Assembly: GCF_003324565.1 (NCBI RefSeq) | Contig: NZ_QOLA01000005.1 | Span: 124,001-188,000 of the forward strand | From: Streptomyces sp. SDr-06 | GTDB taxonomy: Bacteria; Actinomycetota; Actinomycetes; Streptomycetales; Streptomycetaceae | Direction of reading: 5' to 3' | DNA length: 64,000 bases | Shown: piece by piece, positions 42,814 through 52,163 of the stretch | Position numbering within the stretch: the stretch's first letter is position 1 | How the letters are laid out: each line of letters begins with the position of its first letter | Position numbers and translations under genes: made by a program | The notes under the pieces: generated by a model | The model's database searches: none | What the model saw: only the letters and a program-made list of their open reading frames with translations | What the model was told of the DNA's origin: nothing

Positions 42814-43740
42814 ATGTCCACACAGGCCCGCACTCCGCTGTACGAGATCCTGGACGAGCGGTTCCGTACCGGCCGCTGCGCCAACGGCGACGACCGCCTC
42901 GACGTCCTGTACGACGGCTGCCGCTGGGCCGAGGGACCGCTCTACCTGCCCGCCTGGCGCCAGTTCGTCTGGAGCGACATCCCCAACGACCGGATGCTGC
43001 GCTGGGACGAGCACACCGGCGCGGTCTCCCTCTTCCGCTCCCCCGCCGGGCACCCCAACGGCAACACGCTCGACCGCGAGGGCCGGCTCGTCACCTGCGA
43101 GCAGGGCCACCGCCGGGTCACCCGCACCGAGCCCGACGGCCGCGTCACCGTGATCGCCGAGCGGTACGACGGCAAGCGGCTCAACAGCCCCAACGACGCG
43201 GTCGTGCGCTCGGACGGGTCCATCTGGTTCTCCGACCCCGACTTCGGCATCACGAGCGACTACGAGGGCGTCCGCGCCGAACCCGAGATCGGCGGCTGCC
43301 ACGTCTACCGGGCCGACCCGGCGACCGGCGAGGTACGGCTCGTCGCGGACGGGTTCGGCGCGCCCAACGGGCTCGTCTTCTCCCCCGACGAGCGCCAGTT
43401 GTACGTGTCCGACACCCGGGGTGGAACCATCCGCGTCTTCGACGTCTCGGACGACGGGACGCTCCGCGCCGGCAAGGTGTTCGCCGAGGCCACCGACGGC
43501 GTCAGCCGCTTCGACAACATCCGCTTCGACGACGGCGGGCGGCTCTGGGCCGCCGCCATGGCGGGCGGCGTGCACTGCTACGACCCCGACGGCACGCTGA
43601 TCGGGCGGCTCCTCGTGCCCGAGCCCGTCTCCAACATCGCGTTCGGCGGCCCCAAGAACAACCGGCTCTTCATCACCGCCACCACCTCCCTGTACTCCGC
43701 CGTCATGAGCGTCACGGGCCTGCCGCGCGTGCGGGGTTGA
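42814..43740 (+). CDS. SMP-30/gluconolactonase family protein
   Basis: A 308-residue six-bladed beta-propeller of the senescence-marker/gluconolactonase family. Metal-site landmarks are the Glu in CRWAEGPLYL, the Asn in LNSPNDAVVRSDGSIWFSDP, and the late ASP of FDNIRFDDGG. Such enzymes hydrolyse sugar-acid lactones. ATG 42814 has AGGGGAGA upstream. It is divergent from the Lrp regulator. Confidence 0.92.
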   Translation: MSTQARTPLYEILDERFRTGRCANGDDRLDVLYDGCRWAEGPLYLPAWRQFVWSDIPNDRMLRWDEHTGAVSLFRSPAGHPNGNTLDREGRLVTCEQGHRRVTRTEPDGRVTVIAERYDGKRLNSPNDAVVRSDGSIWFSDPDFGITSDYEGVRAEPEIGGCHVYRADPATGEVRLVADGFGAPNGLVFSPDERQLYVSDTRGGTIRVFDVSDDGTLRAGKVFAEATDGVSRFDNIRFDDGGRLWAAAMAGGVHCYDPDGTLIGRLLVPEPVSNIAFGGPKNNRLFITATTSLYSAVMSVTGLPRVRG

Positions 43741-43789
43741 GGACGGGCCCAGCGGCCGCGGCCGACACGTGGCCGATTAGGCTCTTGCC

Positions 43790-44569
43790 GTGCCAGCAGA
43801 GAACGCGCCTGAAGAGACCGCCCCCGCCGCGTCCGGGCAGGCCGGGGACGATGGGCCGGGGGTGCGCCCCGCCAAGGGCGAACAGACCCGCACGCTCATC
43901 CTGGAGACCGCGATGCGGCTGTTCCAGGAGCGGGGGTACGACAAGACCACGATGCGGGCCATCGCCCAGGAGGCCGGGGTCTCGGTCGGCAACGCGTACT
44001 ACTACTTCGCCGGCAAGGAGCACCTCATCCAGGGCTTCTACGACCGGATCGCGGCCGAGCACCAGGCGGCGGTCAGGGAGGTCCTGGACACCGAGACCGA
44101 CCTGGAGGCCCGGCTCGCCGGGGTGCTGCGGGTGTGGCTCGACATCGCCTCGCCCTACCACGAGTTCGCGGCCCAGTTCTTCAAGAACGCGGCGGATCCG
44201 GACAGTCCGCTCAGCCCGTTCTCCTCGGAGTCCGAGCACGCCAGGGAAGCGGCGATCTCGGTGCACCGGGAGGTCCTGGCCGGCACGAAGACCAAGGTGC
44301 CGGCCGAACTCGTCGACGTCCTGCCCGAGTTGATGTGGCTCTCCCAGATGGGGCTCGTCCTGTACTGGGTGTTCGACCGGTCCCCCGGCCGCGAGCGGAG
44401 CTACCGTCTCGCGGCGCGGGGCGCCAAGCTGACCACGCGGGGGGTGGCGCTGGCCCGGTTCCGGGTGCTGCGGCCGCTCGTCCACGAGGTGCACGAGCTG
44501 TTCACCGACTTCCTGCCGGGCATGTCGCAGGCGGCGGCCTCCCGCAAGAACGCGCGCGAGAAGCACTAG
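43790..44569 (+). CDS. TetR-family regulator
   Basis: A 259-residue protein with a polar 28-residue leader, then a TetR DNA-binding domain (LILETAMRLFQERGYDKTT, AQEAGVSVGNAYYYFAGKE) and a helical ligand-binding domain (MWLSQMGLVLYWVFDRS). It starts with GTG 50 bases after the SMP-30 gene on the same strand, so it may be co-transcribed. The ligand is unknown. Confidence 0.92.
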   Translation: MPAENAPEETAPAASGQAGDDGPGVRPAKGEQTRTLILETAMRLFQERGYDKTTMRAIAQEAGVSVGNAYYYFAGKEHLIQGFYDRIAAEHQAAVREVLDTETDLEARLAGVLRVWLDIASPYHEFAAQFFKNAADPDSPLSPFSSESEHAREAAISVHREVLAGTKTKVPAELVDVLPELMWLSQMGLVLYWVFDRSPGRERSYRLAARGAKLTTRGVALARFRVLRPLVHEVHELFTDFLPGMSQAAASRKNAREKH

Positions 44570-44579
44570 CCCGTCCCGC

Positions 44580-46778
44580 TCACAGCCCCAGCGCCGCCTT
44601 CACCTCCCCTGCGACGGCCACGATGTCCCCCTTCGGCTCCACCCCGTACGCCGGATGCGTCCGCACCCACTTGTCCTCCAGGGCGTACCAGTCGACCGGC
44701 GCCGGGGGGCGGCCCGTGTCCAGGGACGTGCTCAGGGTGTCGAAGTAGGTGCGCCAGCGCAGCGTGTACAGGCCTCCCACCAGGCCGGACCACTCCCGGT
44801 TGGCGTAGTCGCGCAGTCCCCCGCCGTCGGCCGCGGCCCGCGGGCCCCACACCGTCAGCAGCGACACGGCGTCGTAGGCGAGCCGGTCCTTCTCCGCGGC
44901 GGTCGCCCCCCATGACCTCGCGTCCGCGATCCAGCGGCCGAGCAGGTGGCCCCGGTCGGTCGCCACCACCCGTTCGAGCAGCGCCAGGCAGCGCAGCCAC
45001 GCGCCGGTGAGCTCGGCGAAACTCCCCTTGTCCTTCGCCTCGTACGCGTCACGGATCCGCGGGAGCAGCGCCCGGGAGCGGTTGGACAGGGTCTGGCGGG
45101 TCACGTCCATGAGGTCGTAGCGGTAGGCCGAGCTGGTGCGCAGGGCGGGGGCGACGGCCAGCAGGGCCGGCAGGGCCCCCTCGAACTCGTCGGCGTCGTA
45201 CCGGAGTCGAGGCGGGGACCAGGAGGCGGCCGAGGTCGTGGTGAGACTCGGGCGGGCGCCGAACAGGCCGTCCGCCCCCTCGCTCCAGGAGTCGGCCCGG
45301 GTGGTGCCGTACGCGGTGCGGCGCAGCACGTCCCAGGCCTGCACCGCGTGGGTGTCGGCGGCGCCGTACCGGTAGGACGGCCACTGGGTGAACCAGCTCT
45401 CCAGGTCGACGGGGCCGTCCGTCCAGGCCAGGTCGGAGAAGAGGGCGAAGGCGGCGGGGTTGTTGTCCGCGCCCTCCGGCATCAGCGCGATGCCGTCGAG
45501 GGCGCTGTCCGGCTTGGTGCGCCAACTCTCGTACAGAGCGGCCCAGTCGGGGGTGTTGGCGCCCATCGCGGTGTGACCGCCGAAGTTCCAGATGGAGCCG
45601 AACGCGTAGGGCGCGCCCTCCCAGGACTGTTCGCGGTCGGTGACGGAGGGGAAGCGGTCGGAGAGGCCGTCGACGATGAACAGCTTCGTCTTGTCGACCG
45701 CTTCGATGATCTCGCGGTGCGGGTTCTCCTGCCAGCCGAGCAGGTTCCAGATCGCCCCGGGGTGCGCCGTGCGCAGCGCGTGCTCGACGGCCCGGGCGGC
45801 CGCGCCGACCGGGACGTCGCCGGGGGTGCCGCCCTCGTGCAGCAGGTCCATCTTGTACATGGAGGTGTCGCCGAGCAGGTCGCTCTGCACCCGGTAGAAC
45901 GTCTCGGCGATGCGGGCGAAGTGGTCGGAGCGCGGGTCCAGCCAGTCGGGCCGGGCGAAGCCCACCCAGGTGCCCTGGGGCACCACGTGCGCGCCCGGGT
46001 TGCGGGCGGCGAAGCCGGGCGGGACCGTGCCGAAGTAGCCGGGCAGCACGGGGGTCATGGCGAGTTCACGGAGGCGGCCGACGATGCGGACGGCCAACTC
46101 GGCTCGCTGGTCGAGGAGTTGCCGCGAGACGGGGCCGCCGAAGCCGGACATGTTCTGGAGCAGCCACCACGGCTGGTGGGAGGCGCCGGGGATCCAGGAG
46201 CGCAGCTCGGCGTCGGCGTAGCCGTGTGCGAGGAAGGTGCGGTGGTAGACGGAGTCCGCGCCGAGGTAGACGAGCACCTCGTTGTAGCCGTGCAGGGCCA
46301 GGATGTCGAGCTCGCGCTCCCAGTACGCCCAGTCGTGATAGGTCCCGGTGTAGCCGTCGTTGGTGTCGTTGAACACGAAGCGGTGGGTGACGTTGGCGGT
46401 CCTCTCGACGGGCTCCGTCACGGCCGGGAGCCGGCCGGGCAGCCGGGTCTGCTCGCCCGCCCAGGAGATGTGGGCGTGGCCGACCTGTCTCACGTACGTG
46501 TGGAATCCGGCCAGTTGGACGGCCGGGGTGGTTCCCTCGACGGTGATCCGGCCGGCCGGGCCAAGGACCCGGAAGCGGTCGCGGCCGGCCGCGCGCGGCA
46601 CCGTGCGGAAGGTGACCTGGTCGCGGTGGGCGGGCAGCAGCCGGGCCAGCGCCCGCGCGGCGGGCCCCCGGGCGGCCACGGACCCGGCCTCGGTGGCGTA
46701 CCCGGCCTCGGTGCCCGCCCCGAGGGCGAGGGCCGATCCGGCGAGTGAGCTCAGGAGCGTACGACGGGAAAGGCGCAT
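44580..46778 (-). CDS. Family 89 alpha-N-acetylglucosaminidase, secreted
   Basis: A 732-residue enzyme with a twin-arginine signal (RLSRRTLLSS followed by a hydrophobic stretch) and the NAGLU three-domain layout. Landmarks are the N-terminal domain, a TIM barrel (GYNEVLVYLGADSVYHRTF, GFGGPVSRQLL, QGTWVGFARPDWLDP, DLLHEGGTPGDV), and a helical C-terminal domain. Family members remove terminal alpha-GlcNAc from glycans. It converges with the TetR gene with 10 bases between the stops. Confidence 0.93.
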   Translation of the reverse strand: MRLSRRTLLSSLAGSALALGAGTEAGYATEAGSVAARGPAARALARLLPAHRDQVTFRTVPRAAGRDRFRVLGPAGRITVEGTTPAVQLAGFHTYVRQVGHAHISWAGEQTRLPGRLPAVTEPVERTANVTHRFVFNDTNDGYTGTYHDWAYWERELDILALHGYNEVLVYLGADSVYHRTFLAHGYADAELRSWIPGASHQPWWLLQNMSGFGGPVSRQLLDQRAELAVRIVGRLRELAMTPVLPGYFGTVPPGFAARNPGAHVVPQGTWVGFARPDWLDPRSDHFARIAETFYRVQSDLLGDTSMYKMDLLHEGGTPGDVPVGAAARAVEHALRTAHPGAIWNLLGWQENPHREIIEAVDKTKLFIVDGLSDRFPSVTDREQSWEGAPYAFGSIWNFGGHTAMGANTPDWAALYESWRTKPDSALDGIALMPEGADNNPAAFALFSDLAWTDGPVDLESWFTQWPSYRYGAADTHAVQAWDVLRRTAYGTTRADSWSEGADGLFGARPSLTTTSAASWSPPRLRYDADEFEGALPALLAVAPALRTSSAYRYDLMDVTRQTLSNRSRALLPRIRDAYEAKDKGSFAELTGAWLRCLALLERVVATDRGHLLGRWIADARSWGATAAEKDRLAYDAVSLLTVWGPRAAADGGGLRDYANREWSGLVGGLYTLRWRTYFDTLSTSLDTGRPPAPVDWYALEDKWVRTHPAYGVEPKGDIVAVAGEVKAALGL

Positions 46779-46929
46779 CCCCCGACGGAAGCAGCGTGTC
46801 CGTGCGCGGTCAATGGAGCAGAACCGGTGACTCCTTGGACAAAAGCCCTTTGGGTGAACAGCCCCGTTCCCGGCCCGCCGCCCGGAATCCGCCGCTCCGG
46901 GCCCGCCCGCCCGGACCCGGCGGCGGACC

Positions 46930-48492
46930 TCAGATCCAGCCCAGCTCCCACAGCCGCCACACGCCCGTGCCGTCCGACAGGTACTGCGAACCGCTGACGT
47001 CCTTGTTGCCGAGCACGTAGTTCTTGCCCTGCCACAGCGGAATCAGCGGGACGTCCTGGGCGACCTTCTCCTGGAGCGCCTTGAAGTCGTCGGCAGCCCG
47101 GCCGCGGTCGATGAACTCCTGGGTGCGCTGGATGATCTCGTCGGCGCCCTTGTCGGAGTAGTTGTTGTGGAGGCTGTTGCCGGTGCCGACGAGCGGCTGG
47201 GAGAAGTTGTCGGGGTCGGGGAAGTCGGCGAGCCAGCCGGCGGTGTACGCGTCGTACTTGCCCTCGGCGTAGTTCTGCTGCATCTTCGGCCAGTCCGGCT
47301 CGGCGATCAGGTCGACCTGGAAGAGGCCGTCGCGCTCCAGCTGCTTCTTGAGCTGCTCGGCCTCCGCGCCGTTCGCGCCCAGCTTGCGGTAGGCCAGGTT
47401 GAAGCGGACCGGGAGCTGCTCGCCCTTCAGGAGCGTCCTCGCCCTGGCCGCGTCGGGCTTGGGGTAGGCGTCGAAGAACGCGGTGCTGTGCCCGGTGAAG
47501 CCCTGCGGGATCACCGAGTAGAGCGGGTCCACGGTGCCGCTGTAGACGGCGGTGGCCAGCGCGGCCCGGTCGACCAGGGCGGCCGCGGCCTCGCGCACCT
47601 TGACCTTGGAGACGGGGGTCGGGGACTTCACGTTGAAGTTGAGCTCGCGGATGTCGTAGCCCGGCGAGGTGCTGATCCGCAGGTCCGGGCCGGGCGAGAG
47701 CTTGGCCAGCACCTCGGGCGGCATCTCGCGGTGGGTGACGTCGACCTGCTTGGCCTGCCAGGCGGCGTTGAGCTGATCGGCTTCGGCGAAGTAGCGAACC
47801 GTGACGGGCAGCCCCGTCTTCGTGACCGCGCCCTCGTAATGGGGGTTGGCTTCCAGGCGGGCGCTGACCGGCCGCCCCGAGGCGTCCTTCTCGTACGCCT
47901 TCAGCACGTACGGCCCCGAGCCGACCACCGTGTTCTCCTTGCGGAGCGAGTCCGCCGGGTACTGGCTGCTGTCGACGATCGAGCCCGCGCCGGTGGCGAG
48001 CTTGGAGGGGAAGGTGGCGTCCTTGCTCTTCAGGTTGAAGGTGACCGTGTTCCCCTCGGCCCGCACCGAGCCGAGCATGGAGAACAGCGGGGCCGGGCCC
48101 AGCTTGTCGGCGATCTTCAGCATCCGGTCGAAGGAGAACTTCACGTCCTCGGCGGTCATCCTGCGCCCGCTGGAGAAGCTGATGTCGTCGCGCAGCACGC
48201 ACTGGTAGGTCTGGAGCTTCTGCCCGACGAACGCGCAGCTCTTCGCGGCGTCCGGGACCGGGGTCGTGCTGCCCTGCCGGAAGGTGAGCAGCGACTGGTA
48301 GACGTTGTTGTAGATCGCCCAGGACCCGGCGTCGTAGGCGCCCGCCGGGTCGAGCGAGGTGATCACGTCGGTGGTGCCGACGACGATGGGGTCCTTCTTC
48401 CCCTGGTCGGACGGCAGCAGCTGCCAGCCACCGAGCCCCGCGACCACCACAGCCGCGCCTATGGCCACCATTCGCATACGGATCGACCGCAT
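46930..48492 (-). CDS. ABC peptide/solute-binding protein without lipobox
   Basis: A 520-residue SBP_bac_5-type binding protein (FSSGRRMTAEDVKFSFDRML, GSGPYVLKAYE, ELNFNVKSPTPVSKVKVREA). The N-terminus (MRSIRMRM and one hydrophobic helix) has no cysteine, so it is not a lipoprotein but an exported or helix-anchored protein. No permease or ATPase gene is nearby, so it may work with a transporter encoded elsewhere. ATG 48492 has a GAGGAG site. Confidence 0.9.
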   Translation of the reverse strand: MRSIRMRMVAIGAAVVVAGLGGWQLLPSDQGKKDPIVVGTTDVITSLDPAGAYDAGSWAIYNNVYQSLLTFRQGSTTPVPDAAKSCAFVGQKLQTYQCVLRDDISFSSGRRMTAEDVKFSFDRMLKIADKLGPAPLFSMLGSVRAEGNTVTFNLKSKDATFPSKLATGAGSIVDSSQYPADSLRKENTVVGSGPYVLKAYEKDASGRPVSARLEANPHYEGAVTKTGLPVTVRYFAEADQLNAAWQAKQVDVTHREMPPEVLAKLSPGPDLRISTSPGYDIRELNFNVKSPTPVSKVKVREAAAALVDRAALATAVYSGTVDPLYSVIPQGFTGHSTAFFDAYPKPDAARARTLLKGEQLPVRFNLAYRKLGANGAEAEQLKKQLERDGLFQVDLIAEPDWPKMQQNYAEGKYDAYTAGWLADFPDPDNFSQPLVGTGNSLHNNYSDKGADEIIQRTQEFIDRGRAADDFKALQEKVAQDVPLIPLWQGKNYVLGNKDVSGSQYLSDGTGVWRLWELGWI

Positions 48493-48847
48493 CGCCGTGC
48501 TCTCCTCGGAACGCCCCACCCCTGATCGACGCGCGGAGTCAGCACGCTGCGCCTGTGATGACGCTCACCCAATCACACGACCTTCACATTGTGGAAGGGT
48601 CAACCTTCTCCTCACAGCGACTCGTTAGCCGAGCGTGACGGAGCTCTCCGTAGCCAGGCGTGCACGCCGCAACTGGCCCAAGGGGGAAACCGCCCACAAG
48701 GGAGGCGGTCGGGCGCCCGCGTCGCGCGCGAGCCCGCCGGTGTCCTTCCACAGCTTCTTCACGACGGGGGCGGGCCCCGCTCGCGGGGCCCTGGGATGCC
48801 GGTTCGATACTGGCAGTGAACGCCACGCCCACCCCGAAGGACTTTCC
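48493..48847. other. Intergenic region without a recognisable gene
   Basis: Between divergent genes. It holds a short GC hairpin (GGGCCCCGC at 48772-48780 with its complement at 48783-48791) and promoter space for both sides. Open frames here have no recognisable features. Confidence 0.5.
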
Positions 48848-49102
48848 ATGAAGCTCAGCCGCCGCGTCTCCTGGTTCCTGCTCGCGTTCGGGGCCTGGTC
48901 CTGGGTGGTGTGGGTGACCTTCGCGAAGAACCTGTGGGCCGACGCCAGCGGGCTCGCTTTCGACCACGGGCGGCCCACGGCGTACTTCTGGGTCCACCTG
49001 ACGCTCGCGATCGTCTCGTTCATCCTGGGAACGGTCATCGGCGTCATCGGGCTCCGGGGAGTCCGGGCGAACCGGCTCCCGCACCAGGAGGGGCGGAGCT
49101 GA
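48848..49102 (+). CDS. SCO4848-family small membrane protein
   Basis: An 84-residue protein with two membrane helices (VSWFLLAFGAWSWVVWVTF and FWVHLTLAIVSFILGTVIGV), a short outer loop and a basic C-terminus. A GAAGGA site precedes the ATG. It corresponds to the conserved actinobacterial SCO4848-type protein that lies next to the D-Ala-D-Ala carboxypeptidase gene in Streptomyces. The function is unknown. Confidence 0.88.
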   Translation: MKLSRRVSWFLLAFGAWSWVVWVTFAKNLWADASGLAFDHGRPTAYFWVHLTLAIVSFILGTVIGVIGLRGVRANRLPHQEGRS

Positions 49103-49113
49103 CCCGTTCCGGC

Positions 49114-49296
49114 TCAACCCGTGCGTGGCAGGTCGTCGACCGTCGCGGTCTGCCGCCCCGTCTCCAGCTTGCTGACCTTGGACTGAGGCCACCCCGGCTC
49201 ATGAGCCAACTCCCGCTCGGTGAAGCCCCGTTGGGCGCGCAGGTCACGGAGCTGTGCGCCCAGGGCAACTCTGGCTTGCTGAAGACCGGTCGTCAC
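49114..49296 (-). pseudogene. Truncated XRE helix-turn-helix gene
   Basis: The 60-residue product begins VTTGLQQARVALGAQLRDLR and contains a nearly complete helix-turn-helix (GFTERELAHEPGWPQSKVSK). It ends abruptly right after the DNA-binding domain (VDDLPRTG), where full-length relatives continue with a DUF5753-type domain of about 200 residues. It is probably a decayed regulator gene, wedged between two conserved plus-strand genes. Confidence 0.65.
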
Positions 49297-49544
49297 TCGG
49301 CGGACGGTACCTGGCCCACAAAGGCCGCGCATCGCGGCACGACAGGGGCAGGTCGGGGTGTGGCGGACCTCTGAACCCTCCCGCTCCGGTCCGGCTGAGG
49401 GCCCGTGCCGGGCCACCGATGCGTCGCGGACGCCCGCCGTCGGCGCCCCCTCGTGCGTTCAGACACCCCCGGCCGGGTGGGAGCTCACGGCGGGTCATCC
49501 GTGCGATGATCCGATCGTTGGCCGCAGCCTGTACGTTCTCGAAC

Positions 49545-50849
49545 GTGTCTGCCGTGAACGTTTCGAAGAAGAGCGCACCGCACCCCCTCACCGCGCGCCC
49601 TCGCGCGTCGAAGAGGGCCGCGGGGCTCGCCCTGTCCGTCGCCGTGGCCGCGGCCGCGGCGCTGCCCGCCGGCCCGGCCGCCGCGCTGCCCCGGGACGAG
49701 AAGCCGGCCGTCTCCACCACGCCCGGTGCGCCGGGCAAGCCCGCCAACGACCCGCCGCCGAGCGACATGTCGAAGGTGGGCGGGGACCAGCTCGGCCAGG
49801 CCGGTACCCAGGCGCGGCTCGGCGCCGGGGCACCCGTGCTGCCCAAGGACGTGACCGCCCGGTCCTGGATCGTCGCGGACGCCGAGAGCGGCCAGGTGCT
49901 CGCCTCGCACAACGCGCACTGGCGGCTGCCGCCCGCCTCCACCCTGAAGATGCTGTTCGCGGACACCGTGCTGCCGAAGTTCCCCCGGGACCAGCAGTAC
50001 ACGGTGACCCCGGCCGACCTGGCCGGGCTGGGTCCGGGCAGCAGCATGGTGGGGGTCAAGCCGAACCTGCCGTACTCCGTGCACGACCTGTGGCTCGGGG
50101 TCTTCCTGCGCTCCGGCAACGACGCCGTGCACGTGCTGTCCTCGATGAACGGCGGCGTGCCCAAGACCGTCAAGGACATGCAGGACCGCGCGGACGAGCT
50201 CCAGGCCCTGGACACCCGGGTGGTCTCGCCGGACGGCTACGACATGCCGGGCCAGGTCTCCAGCGCGTACGACCTCACGCTGTTCGCGCGCTCGGGGCTC
50301 CAGAACAAGGACTTCCGCGAGTACTGCGCGACGGCCACCGCGAAGTTCCCCGGCGCCGAGGGCAAGGACAAGAAGCGCGAGACCCAGGAGATCCAGAACA
50401 CCAACCGGCTGCTCACCGGCGACTTCGGGCTGAGCCCCTACAAGGGCATCGCGGGCGTCAAGAACGGCAACACCACCAACGCGGGCGCCACCTTCACCGG
50501 GGTCGCCGAGCGGGGCGGCAAGGTGCTGCTCGTCACCGTCATGCACCCCGAGTCGGCCGAGAGCCAGGCCGTCTACAAGGAGGCGGCCCGGCTGCTCGAC
50601 TGGGGGTTCGCGGCGAACGGCAAGGTCACCCCGGTCGGTGAGCTGGTCCCGCCGAAGTCGGCGACGACCGGCACCGGCGCGGGCAGCACGCAGGGCGGCA
50701 CGAAGAACCGCCGCGGGCAGGAGGCGGCCGCCGCCAAGGGTGAAAGCGGCGGGGCCGGGGTCGCACTCGCCATCGCGGGCGGCGCGCTGGTCCTCGTCGC
50801 GGGCGCGGTCTTCCTGATCAACCGTCGCTGGCCGCTTCGGAAGCGGTGA
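49545..50849 (+). CDS. D-alanyl-D-alanine carboxypeptidase (peptidase S11)
   Basis: Up to 434 residues: signal peptide (hydrophobic stretch ending PAGPAAA-LP), a Pro-rich linker, the serine DD-peptidase domain, and a C-terminal membrane anchor (GVALAIAGGALVLVAGAVF, then a basic RRWPLRKR tail). The active site has STLK (SxxK, about residue 131), SGN and KNG in the place of KTG. It trims the terminal D-Ala of peptidoglycan pentapeptides at the outer face. GTG 49545 is the likely start; other in-frame starts lie upstream. Confidence 0.92.
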   Translation: MSAVNVSKKSAPHPLTARPRASKRAAGLALSVAVAAAAALPAGPAAALPRDEKPAVSTTPGAPGKPANDPPPSDMSKVGGDQLGQAGTQARLGAGAPVLPKDVTARSWIVADAESGQVLASHNAHWRLPPASTLKMLFADTVLPKFPRDQQYTVTPADLAGLGPGSSMVGVKPNLPYSVHDLWLGVFLRSGNDAVHVLSSMNGGVPKTVKDMQDRADELQALDTRVVSPDGYDMPGQVSSAYDLTLFARSGLQNKDFREYCATATAKFPGAEGKDKKRETQEIQNTNRLLTGDFGLSPYKGIAGVKNGNTTNAGATFTGVAERGGKVLLVTVMHPESAESQAVYKEAARLLDWGFAANGKVTPVGELVPPKSATTGTGAGSTQGGTKNRRGQEAAAAKGESGGAGVALAIAGGALVLVAGAVFLINRRWPLRKR

Positions 50850-51717
50850 GCTCCGGGTCGTCCTCCTTGGCCGGGGTGGCCGTCCACGCCGCGCAGAACA
50901 GGAGCAGCTTCGCCGTGAAGTTGATCCAGAGCAGCAGCGCGATGGGCACCCCGAAGGCACCGTACATGCTCTTGGCGGCCACGCCCTTCATGTAGCCGCC
51001 GAGCAGCATCTTCAGGAGCTCGAAGCCGACCGCGCCGAGCAGCGCGGCCACCATCAGACGGTGGCGCGGCGGGCTCACCCCGGGCAGCAGGGTCAGCACG
51101 TAGAGCAGCAGCAGGAAGTCGGCGAGGACGGCGACCGCGATCGCGGCGACGCGCAGCAGCACCCCGCCCGCGCCGCCCTGGTCGATGCCGAGCCGGTCGG
51201 CGGTCCAGCCGACCGCGGTGGAGCCGATGGAGGACGCGGCCCAGGAGGCGAGCCCGGCGCCGCCGAGGCCGAGGAGCACACCGCCGTCCTTGAGCTTGCG
51301 CAGGATCGGGTTCTCGCCCTCGTCGGCCTCCTCCATCTCCCACACCACGCGCAGACAGCCGCGCATCTGGGAGACCCAGCCGATGCCGGTGAAGAGCAGC
51401 AGCGCGCCCGCGACGACGCCGACGGTGCCCGCGTTGTCGATCAGCGCCTGGAGGTCGAGCTGGTCGGAGATGCCGGGGACCTGCTCGGCGATGGTCTGCT
51501 GGAACTTGTGCACCTGCCCGGTGGAGAGCAGCGCGGCGGCGACGGCCGCGCCGACGGTGAGCAGCGGGAAGAGCGCGAGGAAGCTGATGAAGGTGATGGC
51601 GGCGGCCAGCCTGGACCAGGCGACGCGGTCGAGCCGCTCGTACGAACGCCAGGCGTGGGTCCGCATGAGCCGGGCGAGCCACGGCCCGACGACGGGGAGT
51701 TTCTTCAGCCAGTCCAT
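50818..51717 (-). CDS. YihY/BrkB-family membrane protein
   Basis: A 299-residue protein with six membrane helices. Family landmarks are AWSRLAAAITFISFLALFPL, LFTGIGWVSQMRGCLRVVW, and the late FGVPIALLLWINFTAKLLLF. The function of this family is not settled (formerly called ribonuclease BN). Its 3' end overlaps the carboxypeptidase gene by 32 bases in convergent orientation, and its start is overlapped by the GtrA gene, so it is last in a minus-strand operon. Confidence 0.9.
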   Translation of the reverse strand: MDWLKKLPVVGPWLARLMRTHAWRSYERLDRVAWSRLAAAITFISFLALFPLLTVGAAVAAALLSTGQVHKFQQTIAEQVPGISDQLDLQALIDNAGTVGVVAGALLLFTGIGWVSQMRGCLRVVWEMEEADEGENPILRKLKDGGVLLGLGGAGLASWAASSIGSTAVGWTADRLGIDQGGAGGVLLRVAAIAVAVLADFLLLLYVLTLLPGVSPPRHRLMVAALLGAVGFELLKMLLGGYMKGVAAKSMYGAFGVPIALLLWINFTAKLLLFCAAWTATPAKEDDPELTASEAASDG

Positions 51718-52163
51718 GACGTACGACTACCCTTTCCCGCGCTGCTCTGTCCGTCCGCGGCCGGGCGCCCGGCGCCGAAGACCAGCGTTCTCGTACCCCA
51801 GAATCGCAGGCAGGTGGCGAGCGCCATGCCGAGGACGGCGCCCGAGAGCGTGTCGGCGCGCGGGGAGGTGAACCCGAGGCCGTAGTGCGAGACCGCGATG
51901 CAGAGCACCTGCACGAGGGCGCCCGCGAGGTTCACGGCGAGGAACACGGCGTACCCGCGCCGGCCGGCCCGGCGCCCGCGATAGGTGCCGAAGGCGTTGC
52001 CGAGGTAGGCGACCGTGCAACCGGCCACGAACGAAAGGGACTTGGCGGCGATGGGGTCCCAGCCGAGCCCGGACCGCAGCCACACGAACAGCCCGAGGTC
52101 GGCGGCGTACGCGCAGATCCCGGCCAGCGCGAACCCCACCACCTCGGACCTGGCGACGCTCAC
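51705..52163 (-). CDS. GtrA-family membrane protein
   Basis: A 152-residue four-helix GtrA domain (EVVGFALAGICAYAADLGLF, AKSLSFVAGCTVAYLGNAFG, TYRGRRAGRRGY). GtrA proteins are thought to move or position polyprenyl-phosphate sugars. The mycobacterial homologue beside dprE1 (Rv3789) is linked to arabinan precursors. The GTG overlaps the upstream phosphoribosyltransferase stop (GTGA), and the end overlaps YihY by 13 bases. Confidence 0.88.
   Translation of the reverse strand: MSVARSEVVGFALAGICAYAADLGLFVWLRSGLGWDPIAAKSLSFVAGCTVAYLGNAFGTYRGRRAGRRGYAVFLAVNLAGALVQVLCIAVSHYGLGFTSPRADTLSGAVLGMALATCLRFWGTRTLVFGAGRPAADGQSSAGKGSRTSWTG

Noticed and set aside
48584..49192. Minus-strand frame opposite the SCO4848-type gene and in the 48.5-48.8 kb gap
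   Set aside because: Low-complexity shadow; no ribosome site or conserved motif.
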